Part shown: positions 9,552 to 18,001 of the stretch, piece after piece
Position numbering within the stretch: the first letter of the stretch is position 1
Layout: each line of letters begins with the position of its first letter
From: Nocardia sp.
Lineage (GTDB): Bacteria > Actinomycetota > Actinomycetes > Mycobacteriales > Mycobacteriaceae
NCBI GenBank assembly: GCA_014360565.1
Contig: JACIXH010000007.1
Span: forward strand, 1 to 63,940
DNA length: 63,940 nucleotides
Direction: 5' to 3'
Translations under genes and position numbers: made by a program
The notes under the pieces: model-generated
What the model saw: only the letters and a program-made list of their open reading frames with translations
Told to the model about the DNA's origin: nothing
Databases searched by the model: none

Positions 9552-10205
9552 TCAGGTATCGCGTGCCCGGCGACCGCTGACGTGGTTCGAGACGGGTTGC
9601 GCCACTTGGCGCATGAGCCAGCTGCGCGGGCCCCCGGCCGGGAGGTCGATCACGGCCGTGGTCTCGAACCCGAGTCGTTCGTAGAAGGAGAGATTGCTCG
9701 GATTGGTCGTTTCCAGATGCACCGGGATTCGATCGGCCGCCGCGCGATACATCCCCGCGGCGATCAGCTCGCGACCGTGCCCGCGTCCGCGTGCCGCCGC
9801 GGCGACACCGACAGCCATCAGATGCCAGTGCTGTTCCTGGACACCTGCGGCGTAGGTCACGCGCGCGCTCTGGTGCGCGCGTGCGGCGTGCGCTCCGTAA
9901 ACGTGGCGCGCTTTCAGCCGTCGGCCTACCGTCTCGCGCGGCAGGATGTGCGTGGTGGCCATCCATACCGCCACGCCCACCATCGCGCCGGTGCTGTCGA
10001 GTGCCAGGTCCACCCCGTCGCTGCAATCTCGCGAATCGTCGAGCAACGTCCGAAACGAGCGAGCGAGCCGGGTCCTGCGAGTGGACTGGCTCGGATGCAG
10101 CCACAGCGTCGCCGGATCATCGGCCATGGACGCAGCCAGCAGTTCGGCGGCGGCACCGAAATCTCTCCTGTTGCCCGGGCGAATCCGCCGAGAACTACCT
10201 TGCAC
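9552..10205 (-). CDS. GNAT family N-acetyltransferase
   Basis: About 217 residues. The acetyl-CoA loop VAAAARGRGHGRELIAAG (motif A, Q/RxxGxG/A) and the following LETTNPSNLSFYERLGF are typical of GNAT proteins. Tandem GTG codons at 10203-10208 follow a GGGAG ribosome site, so I place the start there, although the frame stays open far upstream over the neighbouring gene. Substrate unknown. Confidence 0.78.
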   Translation of the reverse strand: MQGSSRRIRPGNRRDFGAAAELLAASMADDPATLWLHPSQSTRRTRLARSFRTLLDDSRDCSDGVDLALDSTGAMVGVAVWMATTHILPRETVGRRLKARHVYGAHAARAHQSARVTYAAGVQEQHWHLMAVGVAAAARGRGHGRELIAAGMYRAAADRIPVHLETTNPSNLSFYERLGFETTAVIDLPAGGPRSWLMRQVAQPVSNHVSGRRARDT

Positions 10206-10267
10206 CACGTCTCCCACGGGGAGAATGATAATGGCGGGTCGCCTGTCCAGTTGCTCGAGCAGGACCG

Positions 10268-10924
10268 TCAGACCGCGACCGTACGGGCGCGCGAGTAGGC
10301 GATGGCGGTCGCGGCATCGTCGGGGTCTACGGCGGACGACCGGAACCGGATCACCGCGTCGTCGAGTCGCGGTCCCGGGCCGTATTCGGCGAGCAGGACG
10401 ATGATCGCTTCCAGGGTGGCGGGCTGCGGGTTCGGGTCTGCCAGTAGTTCGTCGAGGTAGGCGTCGGGTTCGAGCAGGCGCAGCGCCCGGCGCGCGTAGG
10501 CGTGCACGCGCACCGGCAAGTCGGCACGAACGGTGTCGACGTCGGTCTGCAACGCGGGACGCCCCCGGCGCTGCGGATCCACCCGCAGCGACCACCACGC
10601 GGTCAGCTCCTCGCTCATACCGCGCTCGTCGATCAATCCGGGCCCGGTGGCTTGCTCGAGCGCCGCCGGTTCGAGACCACGCAGAGCAGCGCGCCAGTTG
10701 CAGAATTCCCACCACGCCACGGGAGTGACGCCGAGTTCCAGGCCGAATCCGAGCACCTGCTGACCGTCTGTCCAGGTCCGCTGGGTGCGGGTGCGCCGAA
10801 TTGTCGCGACACCGGCGTCGGTGACCTGCGTCCAGGCGGCTTCTGTTCCGTGAAAGCCATAAGGCCGCAACAGCTTTCCCGCTTCACGGGTCAGTCGGCG
10901 TAACGCAGAATCCGGTCCGTCCAT
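10268..10924 (-). CDS. Conserved hypothetical protein
   Basis: 218 residues. The opening LRRLTREAGKLLRPYGFHGT recalls the DUF4304-type start (a helix, then 'L+pyGF+'), but I cannot assign it firmly. No membrane segment or signal peptide. The middle is Trp-rich (AWWEFCNW, TAWWSLRV); the last third is helical and repeat-like. Lies 62 bases upstream of the acetyltransferase in the same direction, so possibly co-transcribed. Confidence 0.65.
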   Translation of the reverse strand: MDGPDSALRRLTREAGKLLRPYGFHGTEAAWTQVTDAGVATIRRTRTQRTWTDGQQVLGFGLELGVTPVAWWEFCNWRAALRGLEPAALEQATGPGLIDERGMSEELTAWWSLRVDPQRRGRPALQTDVDTVRADLPVRVHAYARRALRLLEPDAYLDELLADPNPQPATLEAIIVLLAEYGPGPRLDDAVIRFRSSAVDPDDAATAIAYSRARTVAV

Positions 10925-11033
10925 GTGAGCAGACTAAAGGTGCGCACCGACAAGTTCGGTGCACCGGCGAACAGCGCCTGCTGCGGCCGCATGTCGCGAT
11001 GACCCTGGCGAGCGCGACGACAGCTCGTTCGGG

Positions 11034-11867
11034 CTAGGAATCGACGACGCGGCCCGTCGTCGCCGCGAGCACCGCGGCGGTGACATGATCCGGCGCCTCG
11101 ACCATCACGAGGTGTCCCGCCCCGTCGACGACGATCGCGCGCGCGGGCGTCAAGGTGCGGTTCAGTGCGGCACCGGCTCGTGCGGACAGCACTCGATTCC
11201 GGCTCCCCCACACCGTGGTGATCGGCGGAAAGCCGGTGGGCGGCACGAAGTCGTCCAGCACGCCGAGCAGCGGGATCTCGCGAGAGATCGCGGCGGTGAC
11301 CATCAGCCGACGAGGTTCGGTCCAGCTCTCGCGCAAGTGCGCGACGATGTCGGACGAGTGCGGCGAGCCCTCGGCGCCGAGTTGCTCGGCAACGATCAGC
11401 CCGGCCAGCGGGCCCGGAACGCGGACATGCGCCAGCAGTGAATCCAGGCGCACTCGCCTACCGAGCCTGGCCGCCCATGCGGTTCGGGTCGGTCGCAGCG
11501 TCGACGGGGTGAGCGGGCTGCTGAGTACCAGCGCCCGCACCCGGTCGGGATGACGCTGTGTGTAGAGCAGTGACAACGCGCTGCCGAAACAGTGGCCGAC
11601 CAGGGTCACATCGCGCAGATCGCGCTCCTCGAAGAACGCGGTGACCATGGCCAGGTAGTTCTCGATCGTGTATCCGCCGTCGGGTGCGTCCGATTCGCCG
11701 TAGCCGATGAGGTCGATCGCGACAACGCGATGAGTCGAGCGCAACGCGTCGAATTGTGCTCGCCAGATGTGCCGGTTGCCACCGAGGTTGTGCAAGAAGA
11801 CGATCGGCGGGCCCGCACCCGCTTCGTCGTAGGCGATCGAGGTTCCGCGAAAGTCGAAATGGCGCAT
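11034..11867 (-). CDS. Alpha/beta hydrolase with cysteine at the nucleophile elbow
   Basis: 277 residues with a complete alpha/beta-hydrolase pattern: oxyanion region HNLGGNRHIW, DLIGYGESDAP, nucleophile elbow VGHCFGS, and C-terminal GAGHLVMVEAPD with the catalytic His. The nucleophile position is Cys93 (codon TGT) where Ser or Asp is usual. Cys nucleophiles are known in dienelactone hydrolases, so it may still be active. ATG start. Confidence 0.85.
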   Translation of the reverse strand: MRHFDFRGTSIAYDEAGAGPPIVFLHNLGGNRHIWRAQFDALRSTHRVVAIDLIGYGESDAPDGGYTIENYLAMVTAFFEERDLRDVTLVGHCFGSALSLLYTQRHPDRVRALVLSSPLTPSTLRPTRTAWAARLGRRVRLDSLLAHVRVPGPLAGLIVAEQLGAEGSPHSSDIVAHLRESWTEPRRLMVTAAISREIPLLGVLDDFVPPTGFPPITTVWGSRNRVLSARAGAALNRTLTPARAIVVDGAGHLVMVEAPDHVTAAVLAATTGRVVDS

Positions 11868-11959
11868 CCTCGGGCTTCCTTCCAGTGGCAGCCACGTGAC
11901 GACGTCGTCGTGGTCGATTCACGGTAGCTCCGATACCGGGCACACCCAGGCAGAATGCG

Positions 11960-12643
11960 CTAGCGGGCAGCCAGCCGGGTGGCCGCGTACTCCGAGATGA
12001 TCCGTGCGAGTTCCCCGGGCGCTTCTCGGGCAATGAGATGGCCGGCATCCGGCACACAGGCGAGGGTGACCCGACCGTTGCCGGCGAGGAACCGATCCAC
12101 TTCGGCGTCGGTGAGCGGCGACTGTCCGCCGCGCACGAGCAGGGTGGGCACGTCCGATCCGGCGGCCGTGGCGTGCAGGCGCGGTCCCGCCGCGAGAGCG
12201 TCCTCCACCAGATCGGCGCGGTGGTCTCGAAGGCCCAGTTCGCCGAGCCAGGCGCGCACCCGATCCAGATCGGCCCACGGGACCACGTCCACCAGGATCA
12301 AGCCGACCACGCGACGCGCCACACCTGGTTCGCCCAGCGCCGCGATGGCGGCGAGCCCGCCGACGGAGGCCCCCACCACCACGATCGGCAACGGTTGGCG
12401 CCGCACCATCTCGACCACGTCGCCCGCGAGCACCCCGACGGTCGTCGCGTTCCCCGCGCTCTCACCGTGTCCACGCAGATCGAAGGCCACCGCCCGGAAC
12501 CCGGCCGCGGCGATCCGGGTCGACACCGGACCCCACACGCCGCGATGTTCGCCCCCCGCGTGGAGCAACAGCACCGTCGGGCCCGCGCCGATCACGGTCC
12601 CCCGCAGGATGACCTCATCCACGGTGATGTCGATGTCGGTCAT
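11960..12643 (-). CDS. Alpha/beta hydrolase
   Basis: 227 residues. Motifs in order: LLLHAGGEHRGVWGP, DLRGHGES, nucleophile elbow GASVGG (Ser), acid-containing strand VPTLLVRGGQSPLT, and PDAGHLIAREAPGELA with the catalytic His. Same strand as the preceding hydrolase, 92 bases upstream of it. Substrate unknown. Confidence 0.85.
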   Translation of the reverse strand: MTDIDITVDEVILRGTVIGAGPTVLLLHAGGEHRGVWGPVSTRIAAAGFRAVAFDLRGHGESAGNATTVGVLAGDVVEMVRRQPLPIVVVGASVGGLAAIAALGEPGVARRVVGLILVDVVPWADLDRVRAWLGELGLRDHRADLVEDALAAGPRLHATAAGSDVPTLLVRGGQSPLTDAEVDRFLAGNGRVTLACVPDAGHLIAREAPGELARIISEYAATRLAAR

Positions 12644-12980
12644 CGATGATCCGTTCGCCGGAGAACGACGCCACCGCTGACCACGATCGCACCGAACAAT
12701 CGCGAATCACCCTCGCCTACAGCTCGATTGTCGCCGTGCATCGATACTCCTCACCGAATTCGGGACCGGCGATAGAGGACCCGCCGCGGAATTCTGAGAT
12801 TCGAGTCGACACCCACCCGCGTCCTCCATCCGATCCGGACCGGTCGGAGAAGCGGTGCAGGTTGCCGCCCTGTGCTGACGACAATCATCAGCGACACACC
12901 ATCAGCGGGTCAATCCTCGGTTTTCCCTTGGCCGGCACCGAGATTCGACGCACCCGCCGCTACGGTCCGGGGATGCGGGT
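12644..12980. other. Intergenic stretch without a recognised gene
   Basis: 337 bases between the hydrolase start and the stop of the VOC gene. Short open frames here have no recognisable protein features. No clear hairpin terminator or palindrome seen. Confidence 0.5.
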
Positions 12981-13442
12981 TCAGTCCAGGCAGAACTCGT
13001 TGCCCTCGGGGTCGGTCATCACGATCCAGCCGGCGCTCATCGGCGGTTCGGGTTCGAAGCGCTGCATTCGGGTGGCCCCGAGCGCGACCAGCCGATCGCA
13101 CTCCGCTTCCAATGCCGCCATCCTCTCCTGCCCGTGCAGCCCCGGTGCCGCACGGACATCGAGGTGGACGCGGTTCTTGGCGACCTTGTCCTCGGGCACC
13201 CGCTGGAAGAACACCCGGGGCCCATGGCCTTCCGGATCTTCGATGGCCGACTTCGAGTTCCGTTCCTCGGCAGGCACGCCGATGCGGGCGAGGAACTGGT
13301 CCCACACAACCAACGGGTCGACGCCCTCGGGCACCTCCACCCCGGGCGGGCCGGGATGCACATATCCGAGCGCATCGCGCCAGAAGGTCGACAGTGCGGC
13401 CGGGTCGTGCGCGTCGAAGGTGATCTGGATATGGCGGCTCAT
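12981..13442 (-). CDS. VOC (glyoxalase/bleomycin-resistance) superfamily protein
   Basis: 153 residues. It begins MSRHIQITFDAHDPAALSTF with the usual D(P)xxLxxFW pattern, and ends SAGWIVMTDPEGNEFCLD, the classic last strand with its metal-ligand Glu. One glyoxalase-like domain covers the whole protein. Tandem ATGs at 13440-13445; the second has GGAG at five bases and is preferred. Divergent from the ArsR-SRPBCC gene. Confidence 0.85.
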   Translation of the reverse strand: MSRHIQITFDAHDPAALSTFWRDALGYVHPGPPGVEVPEGVDPLVVWDQFLARIGVPAEERNSKSAIEDPEGHGPRVFFQRVPEDKVAKNRVHLDVRAAPGLHGQERMAALEAECDRLVALGATRMQRFEPEPPMSAGWIVMTDPEGNEFCLD

Positions 13443-13546
13443 CATTGCTCCATTCGTGGCAGACCGTTTGCGCCACCGTAGGCCAGGCGTCCGACAACCC
13501 GGGGCGAATCGTCGCCCGACCAGCGCGTCTCCGCCAGCAGCGGTTA

Positions 13547-13568
13547 TATTCCTTGACAGGAATATTCC
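13547..13568. promoter_or_regulatory. Operator/promoter of the ArsR-SRPBCC gene
   Basis: TATTCC-TTGACA-GGAATA (13547-13564) is a perfect inverted repeat enclosing a consensus -35 TTGACA (13553-13558). It overlaps a second palindrome, GGAATATTCC (13559-13568). A -10-like AATACT lies at 13577-13582, which would put transcription start at or next to the ATG at 13589. This is the expected layout for autorepression by an ArsR-type protein. Confidence 0.65.
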
Positions 13569-13588
13569 TGATTGTGAATACTTCAACC

Positions 13589-14398
13589 ATGGACGCGATC
13601 GCATCAGCACTCGGAGACGGCGCGCGATGGCGCATCGTCGAACTCCTCGCCGAGCGTCCGCGCTCTGTCGGCGAACTGGCCGACTCGACCGGATTGCGAC
13701 AGCCACAGACCACCAAGCACCTCCAAACGCTCGCGCGCGCCGGGCTGGTCACCGCCTTCCCGCTCGGGCAACGGCGCGTCTACGCGGTCGAGTCGGCACC
13801 GTTGCGCGAGCTCGGGCGCAGGCTGGCCGACCTGGTCGACACCATCGCCGCGCATGCAGGCGAGCGCGACGTGGTCGAGCGCTACCGTGCCGCCATCGAA
13901 GCGGAATCGCTTGCCGCGGACAGGGATCGGTGGGCAGACGGGCGCAGCTTCACATTCGAGCGCGTGCTCGCCGCACCGCGTGATCTCGTCTGGCGGTACT
14001 GGACGGAGCCGCGCCTGCTCCAATCCTGGTGGGCTCCACCGTCGATGACGATCACCGACTGCGTCGTCGCGCCGAAACGAGGCGGGCGCGCGGCACTGGC
14101 CTATCGCGACGCCGAGGGACGGCGCTACCGCTCCGAGGGCCGGGTCGAGCTCGCGGCACCACCGGGCCGCCTGGAGTTCGACCTGTCGGTGCTCGACGAG
14201 TCGGGCGCCGTCGCCTTCACCGGTCGCTACGACCTCGTCCTGGGCGAGCACTCCAGCGGTACTCGCCTGAGCCTCGACCTGACCATCACCGCCACCACCG
14301 TCGAGGCCGTTGCGGCCATCGCCGGTATCGAAACCGGGTGGAGCCGAGTCCTCGACAACCTCGCGAACACCCTGTCCGACGTCAAGGAGAAGTCATGA
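13589..14398 (+). CDS. ArsR-type HTH fused to SRPBCC/AHSA1 domain
   Basis: 269 residues. Residues 1-80 are an ArsR winged helix (ALGDGARWRIVELLAERPRS, then GLRQPQTTKHLQTLARAGL with the recognition helix). From about residue 120 an SRPBCC/AHSA1 fold begins (FTFERVLAAPRDLVWRYWTE, PRLLQSWWAPPSMT), a hydrophobic ligand-binding cup. The fusion suggests a one-component sensor-repressor. A GTG at 13574 could add five residues, but ATG 13589 fits a leaderless transcript. The stop overlaps the next start (ATGA). Confidence 0.85.
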   Translation: MDAIASALGDGARWRIVELLAERPRSVGELADSTGLRQPQTTKHLQTLARAGLVTAFPLGQRRVYAVESAPLRELGRRLADLVDTIAAHAGERDVVERYRAAIEAESLAADRDRWADGRSFTFERVLAAPRDLVWRYWTEPRLLQSWWAPPSMTITDCVVAPKRGGRAALAYRDAEGRRYRSEGRVELAAPPGRLEFDLSVLDESGAVAFTGRYDLVLGEHSSGTRLSLDLTITATTVEAVAAIAGIETGWSRVLDNLANTLSDVKEKS

Positions 14399-14985
14399 CC
14401 GACCGTCTCGTCAGCGCCAATATCGGCCTCACCCTCGACGGCCGATACAACGGTCCCGGCGGCCCGACCGACGCGCAGGCCATCGTCCGATACGCCACCA
14501 CCGATGTCGCACGCGATCACCTCACCCGCATCTGGGACGGCGCGACAACGGTGCTGCTCGGCCGTGTCAACGCCGAAGGCTTACTGTCGTTCTGGCCCAC
14601 GGTCGCCGCCGACCACAACGCCGACCCCCGCGACCGCGCTTACGCGAAGTGGCTGGTCGACACCGAAAAGGTGGTCTTGTCGACCACGCTGACCGAGGCG
14701 CCGTGGGAACGCTCCCGCGTCGTGAACGCACCCGCCGCCGACATCGTCACCGCACTGAAAGCCACTGGCGCCGGTGGCATTCTCGTCAACAGCAGCCCCT
14801 CGGTGATCAAGGATCTGCTCGCGGCAGACCTGATCGACCGTCTGCACCTGTTGATCTGCCCCGAGATCGCCGGCGACGGCCAGCGGCTGTTCGAGGATGG
14901 CCTGCCCGGATCACAGTGGGCACTGGCGCGGCACGAGGTCGGCGAGCTGGGCGAGCTGGCCCTGACCTACGACCGCGTGCGCTGA
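14395..14985 (+). CDS. Dihydrofolate reductase-like (RibD C-terminal) family protein
   Basis: 196 residues. It opens LVSANIGLTLDGRYNGPGG, and has TTVLLGRVNAEGLLSFWP, GAGGILVNSSPSVIKDLL and LHLLICPEIAGDGQRLF. All belong to the RibD_C/DHFR-like NADPH-dependent family common in actinobacteria; real folate activity is unlikely. Translation is coupled to the upstream ArsR-SRPBCC gene (ATGA). The tail overlaps the 3' end of the convergent epoxide hydrolase by 19 bases. Confidence 0.85.
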   Translation: MTDRLVSANIGLTLDGRYNGPGGPTDAQAIVRYATTDVARDHLTRIWDGATTVLLGRVNAEGLLSFWPTVAADHNADPRDRAYAKWLVDTEKVVLSTTLTEAPWERSRVVNAPAADIVTALKATGAGGILVNSSPSVIKDLLAADLIDRLHLLICPEIAGDGQRLFEDGLPGSQWALARHEVGELGELALTYDRVR

Positions 14986-15956
14986 TCGGCGCCGACCTCG
15001 CGGAGCGCGGTGATCAGGAAGTCGTTGACCGCCTCGGTGCGCTCGAGGTGCACGAGATGGCCCGCGCCCGGAAGTTCCACTACGGCACGAAGATCGGTGA
15101 CGTTGGCCCGCAGCGTGGCGAGTGGGTCACGACCGCTGAAACCTTCCATGTCGGGGTCGTTCTCGCCGTAGAGGAAGTAGGCCGGGACCTCGATTCTGGC
15201 GTCGGCGAAGGACTCGGACAGTGTCCAGTTGCGGTCCAGGTTGCGATACCAGTTCAGACCCCCGGTGAAGCCGGTGCGTTCGAATTCCGTGGCGATGGCG
15301 TCGAATTCGCTCTCCGTGAGCCAAGCCCACGGCAGGTCGGGCGCCTGCGGCAGCACATCCAGGTAGCCGAGCCCGGGCGGGTTCTTCCAGGTGTCGAGGT
15401 AGTGATAGTCGCCGGAGAGGGAGAAATAGACGCGGGACAGGAAATCCCTCGGACGCGCGGCGAGCTCGGCATCGGCCACGCCGGGCTCCTGGAAGTAGGA
15501 CAGGTGCAGAAAGTGGCGTTGGGCGGCCTTTGTCCAGAAGGCGGAGGGCGCGCGCGGCGGACGCGGCGAGTACGGGTTGTTCAGCACCACCACGGCTTCG
15601 ACGCGTTCGGGAGCGCGCAGCGACAGCTCCCACACCAGCTGGGCGCCGAAATCGAGGCCGACGAAGACCGCCTTCTCGGCGCCGATGTCGTCGAGCAGCG
15701 CCAGCAGATCGCCGATCACCGCGACGTTGGTGTAGGCCTCGACATCGGCGGGGGCATCGGTTCGGCCGTAACCCCGCAGGTCGGGCGCGATGGCCCGGAA
15801 GCCCGCCTCGGCCACGGCCGCCACCTGCCGCTGCCAGATGAGTCCCGTGTGCGGGAAACCGTGACAGAAGACGACGGGGTAACCCTGCCCCTGCTCTGTG
15901 ACATGCATCCTGACACCGCCGGTGTCGACGAATCGCTGCTCCACTGCCGCCTCCAT
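14967..15956 (-). CDS. Epoxide hydrolase-type alpha/beta hydrolase
   Basis: 329 residues. HGFPHTGLIW, DLRGYGRTDAP, and a nucleophile elbow GLDFGA with Asp102, as in epoxide hydrolases (Asp nucleophile). The cap region has the typical NWYRN motif, and GAGHLVHLERTE carries the catalytic His. Probably hydrolyses an epoxide in lipid or sterol breakdown. Divergent from an SDR gene, with a KstR-like palindrome five bases before its ATG. Confidence 0.85.
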   Translation of the reverse strand: MEAAVEQRFVDTGGVRMHVTEQGQGYPVVFCHGFPHTGLIWQRQVAAVAEAGFRAIAPDLRGYGRTDAPADVEAYTNVAVIGDLLALLDDIGAEKAVFVGLDFGAQLVWELSLRAPERVEAVVVLNNPYSPRPPRAPSAFWTKAAQRHFLHLSYFQEPGVADAELAARPRDFLSRVYFSLSGDYHYLDTWKNPPGLGYLDVLPQAPDLPWAWLTESEFDAIATEFERTGFTGGLNWYRNLDRNWTLSESFADARIEVPAYFLYGENDPDMEGFSGRDPLATLRANVTDLRAVVELPGAGHLVHLERTEAVNDFLITALREVGADQRTRS

Positions 15957-15960
15957 TTTC

Positions 15961-15974
15961 TAGAACGTGTTCTG
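15961..15974. promoter_or_regulatory. KstR-like operator (TAGAACGTGTTCTG)
   Basis: The published KstR consensus of mycobacteria and rhodococci is TNNAACNNGTTNNA. This site matches all positions but the last (G for A), with perfect AGAAC/GTTCT arms at 15962-15973. It lies between two divergent start codons 42 bases apart, so a bound repressor would block both genes. Confidence 0.65.
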
Positions 15975-15998
15975 GTTTGACGGTAGTGTCCTGAGGTC

Positions 15999-16847
15999 AT
16001 GAGCGGAACACCCAAGATTCTGGCCGGGCGAGTCGCGATCGTGACCGGCGCCAGTCGCGGTATCGGCAAAGGCATCGCCCTCGAATTGGGCGCGGCCGGT
16101 GCGACCGTGTACGTCACCGGACGCACCTCCGAGCCGGGAAGACTGCCCGGCACTGTGCACGACACTGCCGCATCGATCACCGAACTCGGCGGACATGGGA
16201 TCGCGGCGATCTGCGATCACCGAGACGACGCCGCGGTCGAGAAACTGTTCGCCCGGATCCGTGACGAGCACGGCCGCCTCGACGTGCTCGTCAACAATGT
16301 CTACAACTCCCCCGCGGCCGCCCGCTGGCTGGGCCGCAAGTTCTGGGACGTGCCCGCCACAGCATGGGACGAGACCTTCGACATCGGCGTGCGATCACAC
16401 TACGTGGCAAGCGTTTTCGCGGCGCCGCTGCTGATCGAGTCGGCAGGCCTGATCGTCAACGTGTCCTCCCCCGGCGCCCGCCGATACATGCACAACGCCG
16501 TCTACGGCGTGGGCAAGACCGCACTGGATCGCCTCACCGCCGACCTCGCCCACGACCTCGACGGCACCGGTGCGTCCGCCGTCTCGATCTGGCCGGGCAT
16601 CGTGAACACCGAACTGCTGCAGATGATTCCGGCCGACGAGCACGGCCGTCGTCAGGTCACCCTGCCCGGCGAAGGCACCTTCGACCTCGACGCCGCCGAA
16701 ACCCCACGCTTCCCCGGGCGCGCGGTGGTGGCTCTCGCCGCCGACCCCGGCCGGTCGACGCGCAGCGGAAAGGCCTGGAAGGTCGCCGACCTCGCCGAGG
16801 ACTACGGGTTCACCGACGTCGACGGACGCATCCCGCGCGCCGACTGA
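15999..16847 (+). CDS. Short-chain dehydrogenase/reductase (DHRS1-like)
   Basis: 282 residues. Nucleotide site TGASRGIGKGIALELG, structural NNVYNSP, Ser in VNVSSPGARR, catalytic YGVGK. The internal FWDVPATAWDETFDIGVRSH and the C-terminal region follow the DHRS1-like SDR type. The ATG lies 24 bases after the KstR-like box, with no ribosome site, which suggests a leaderless mRNA. Confidence 0.88.
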   Translation: MSGTPKILAGRVAIVTGASRGIGKGIALELGAAGATVYVTGRTSEPGRLPGTVHDTAASITELGGHGIAAICDHRDDAAVEKLFARIRDEHGRLDVLVNNVYNSPAAARWLGRKFWDVPATAWDETFDIGVRSHYVASVFAAPLLIESAGLIVNVSSPGARRYMHNAVYGVGKTALDRLTADLAHDLDGTGASAVSIWPGIVNTELLQMIPADEHGRRQVTLPGEGTFDLDAAETPRFPGRAVVALAADPGRSTRSGKAWKVADLAEDYGFTDVDGRIPRAD

Positions 16848-16866
16848 TTCTCCCTAGAAATACCTG

Positions 16867-16893
16867 CGACAGTGCGTTACATTTACATTGTCG
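16867..16893. promoter_or_regulatory. Inverted repeat before the diiron oxygenase gene
   Basis: CGACA and TGTCG arms enclose an AT-rich TTACATTTACAT stretch, in an otherwise very GC-rich region, 45 bases before the ATG of the AurF-type gene. Looks like a promoter with an operator; the regulator is not identifiable. Confidence 0.35.
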
Positions 16894-16937
16894 GATCAGC
16901 CGCTCGATGGCTGTCCAGGTGACAACGGAGAGAAACA

Positions 16938-17912
16938 ATGACGTTCTCGAAAACCGCGGCTGCCGAGTACGCCGAAACGCTGCACGCACTGTCGGAGGGG
17001 TCGGTCCATCGCCGGTTCGACCCCTACCTCGACATCGATTGGAACGCGCCGGAACTCGCGATCGACCGTGACGACCCACGCTGGGTGCTCTCGCCCGAAC
17101 TCGACCCGCTCGGCGCGACGAGCTGGTATCAGAACCTGCCGCTGCAACGTCGCGTCGAGATCGGCCGGTGGCGGCAGGCCAATGCGGCCAAGGTCGGGCT
17201 GGCGTTCGAATCCATCCTGATCCGCGGGATGATGCAGTACGCGATGACATTGCCCAACGGCTCCCCCGAATTCCGGTACTGCCTCCACGAGATGACCGAG
17301 GAGTGCAATCACATCCAGATGTTCCAGGAATTGGTCAACCGCATCGGTGACGACGTGCCGGGTATGCGGCCGATGTTCCGGGTGATGTCACCGTTCATCG
17401 GCGTCGCCGGCGGTTATTTCTGGGCCATTCTGTTCATCGGCATCCTCGGCGGCGAGGAACCGATCGACCACTACCAGAAGGCACTGATCCGCTCCGACCA
17501 GGAGACCCAGCCCGCATTGCTGCGGATCATGCAGATCCACATCGCCGAAGAGGCGCGCCATATCTCCTTCGCCCACGAGTTCCTGCGCACCCACATCGCC
17601 AGGATGGGCCCGGTGCGCACCGCCGTCTGCGCGGTGGCGTTCCCGATCGCGATGCGCTGGCTGGCCGACGAACTGGTCAAGCCGTCGAAATCCTTCGCCA
17701 CCAAGTTCGACATCCCCGACGAGGTTTTCCGCGACGCGTTCTGGCGCAGCCCCGCCTCCCGCCAGATCCTCAGCGGATTCTTCGGCGACATCCGAACTCT
17801 GGTCGAAGAACTCGGCATGATGAACCCGGTCACCCGGCAACTGTGGAAGGTGCTGAAAGTCGACGGCGGCTATACCCGCTATCGCGGCGAACCGCTGCGA
17901 CGCGCGAGTTGA
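16938..17912 (+). CDS. AurF/CmlI-type diiron oxygenase
   Basis: 324 residues. The metal-ligand pattern of the p-aminobenzoate N-oxygenase (AurF) family is visible: Glu91 (LAFESILIRG), Glu122-x2-His125 (TEECNHIQMF), and His201-x3-Glu205-x2-His208 (HIAEEARHISFAHEF). These enzymes hydroxylate amines or, in actinobacteria, unknown small molecules. ATG after GGAGAG. It stands alone, downstream of the SDR gene with 90 bases between. Confidence 0.82.
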   Translation: MTFSKTAAAEYAETLHALSEGSVHRRFDPYLDIDWNAPELAIDRDDPRWVLSPELDPLGATSWYQNLPLQRRVEIGRWRQANAAKVGLAFESILIRGMMQYAMTLPNGSPEFRYCLHEMTEECNHIQMFQELVNRIGDDVPGMRPMFRVMSPFIGVAGGYFWAILFIGILGGEEPIDHYQKALIRSDQETQPALLRIMQIHIAEEARHISFAHEFLRTHIARMGPVRTAVCAVAFPIAMRWLADELVKPSKSFATKFDIPDEVFRDAFWRSPASRQILSGFFGDIRTLVEELGMMNPVTRQLWKVLKVDGGYTRYRGEPLRRAS

Positions 17913-18001
17913 TCACTGCCGATGCCGGGCGAATTACCCGCGACATCGTGAACTAGGATCGGCGACGGTAATTCTCGGCACCCGAACGAACAGGACTTCT
18001 C

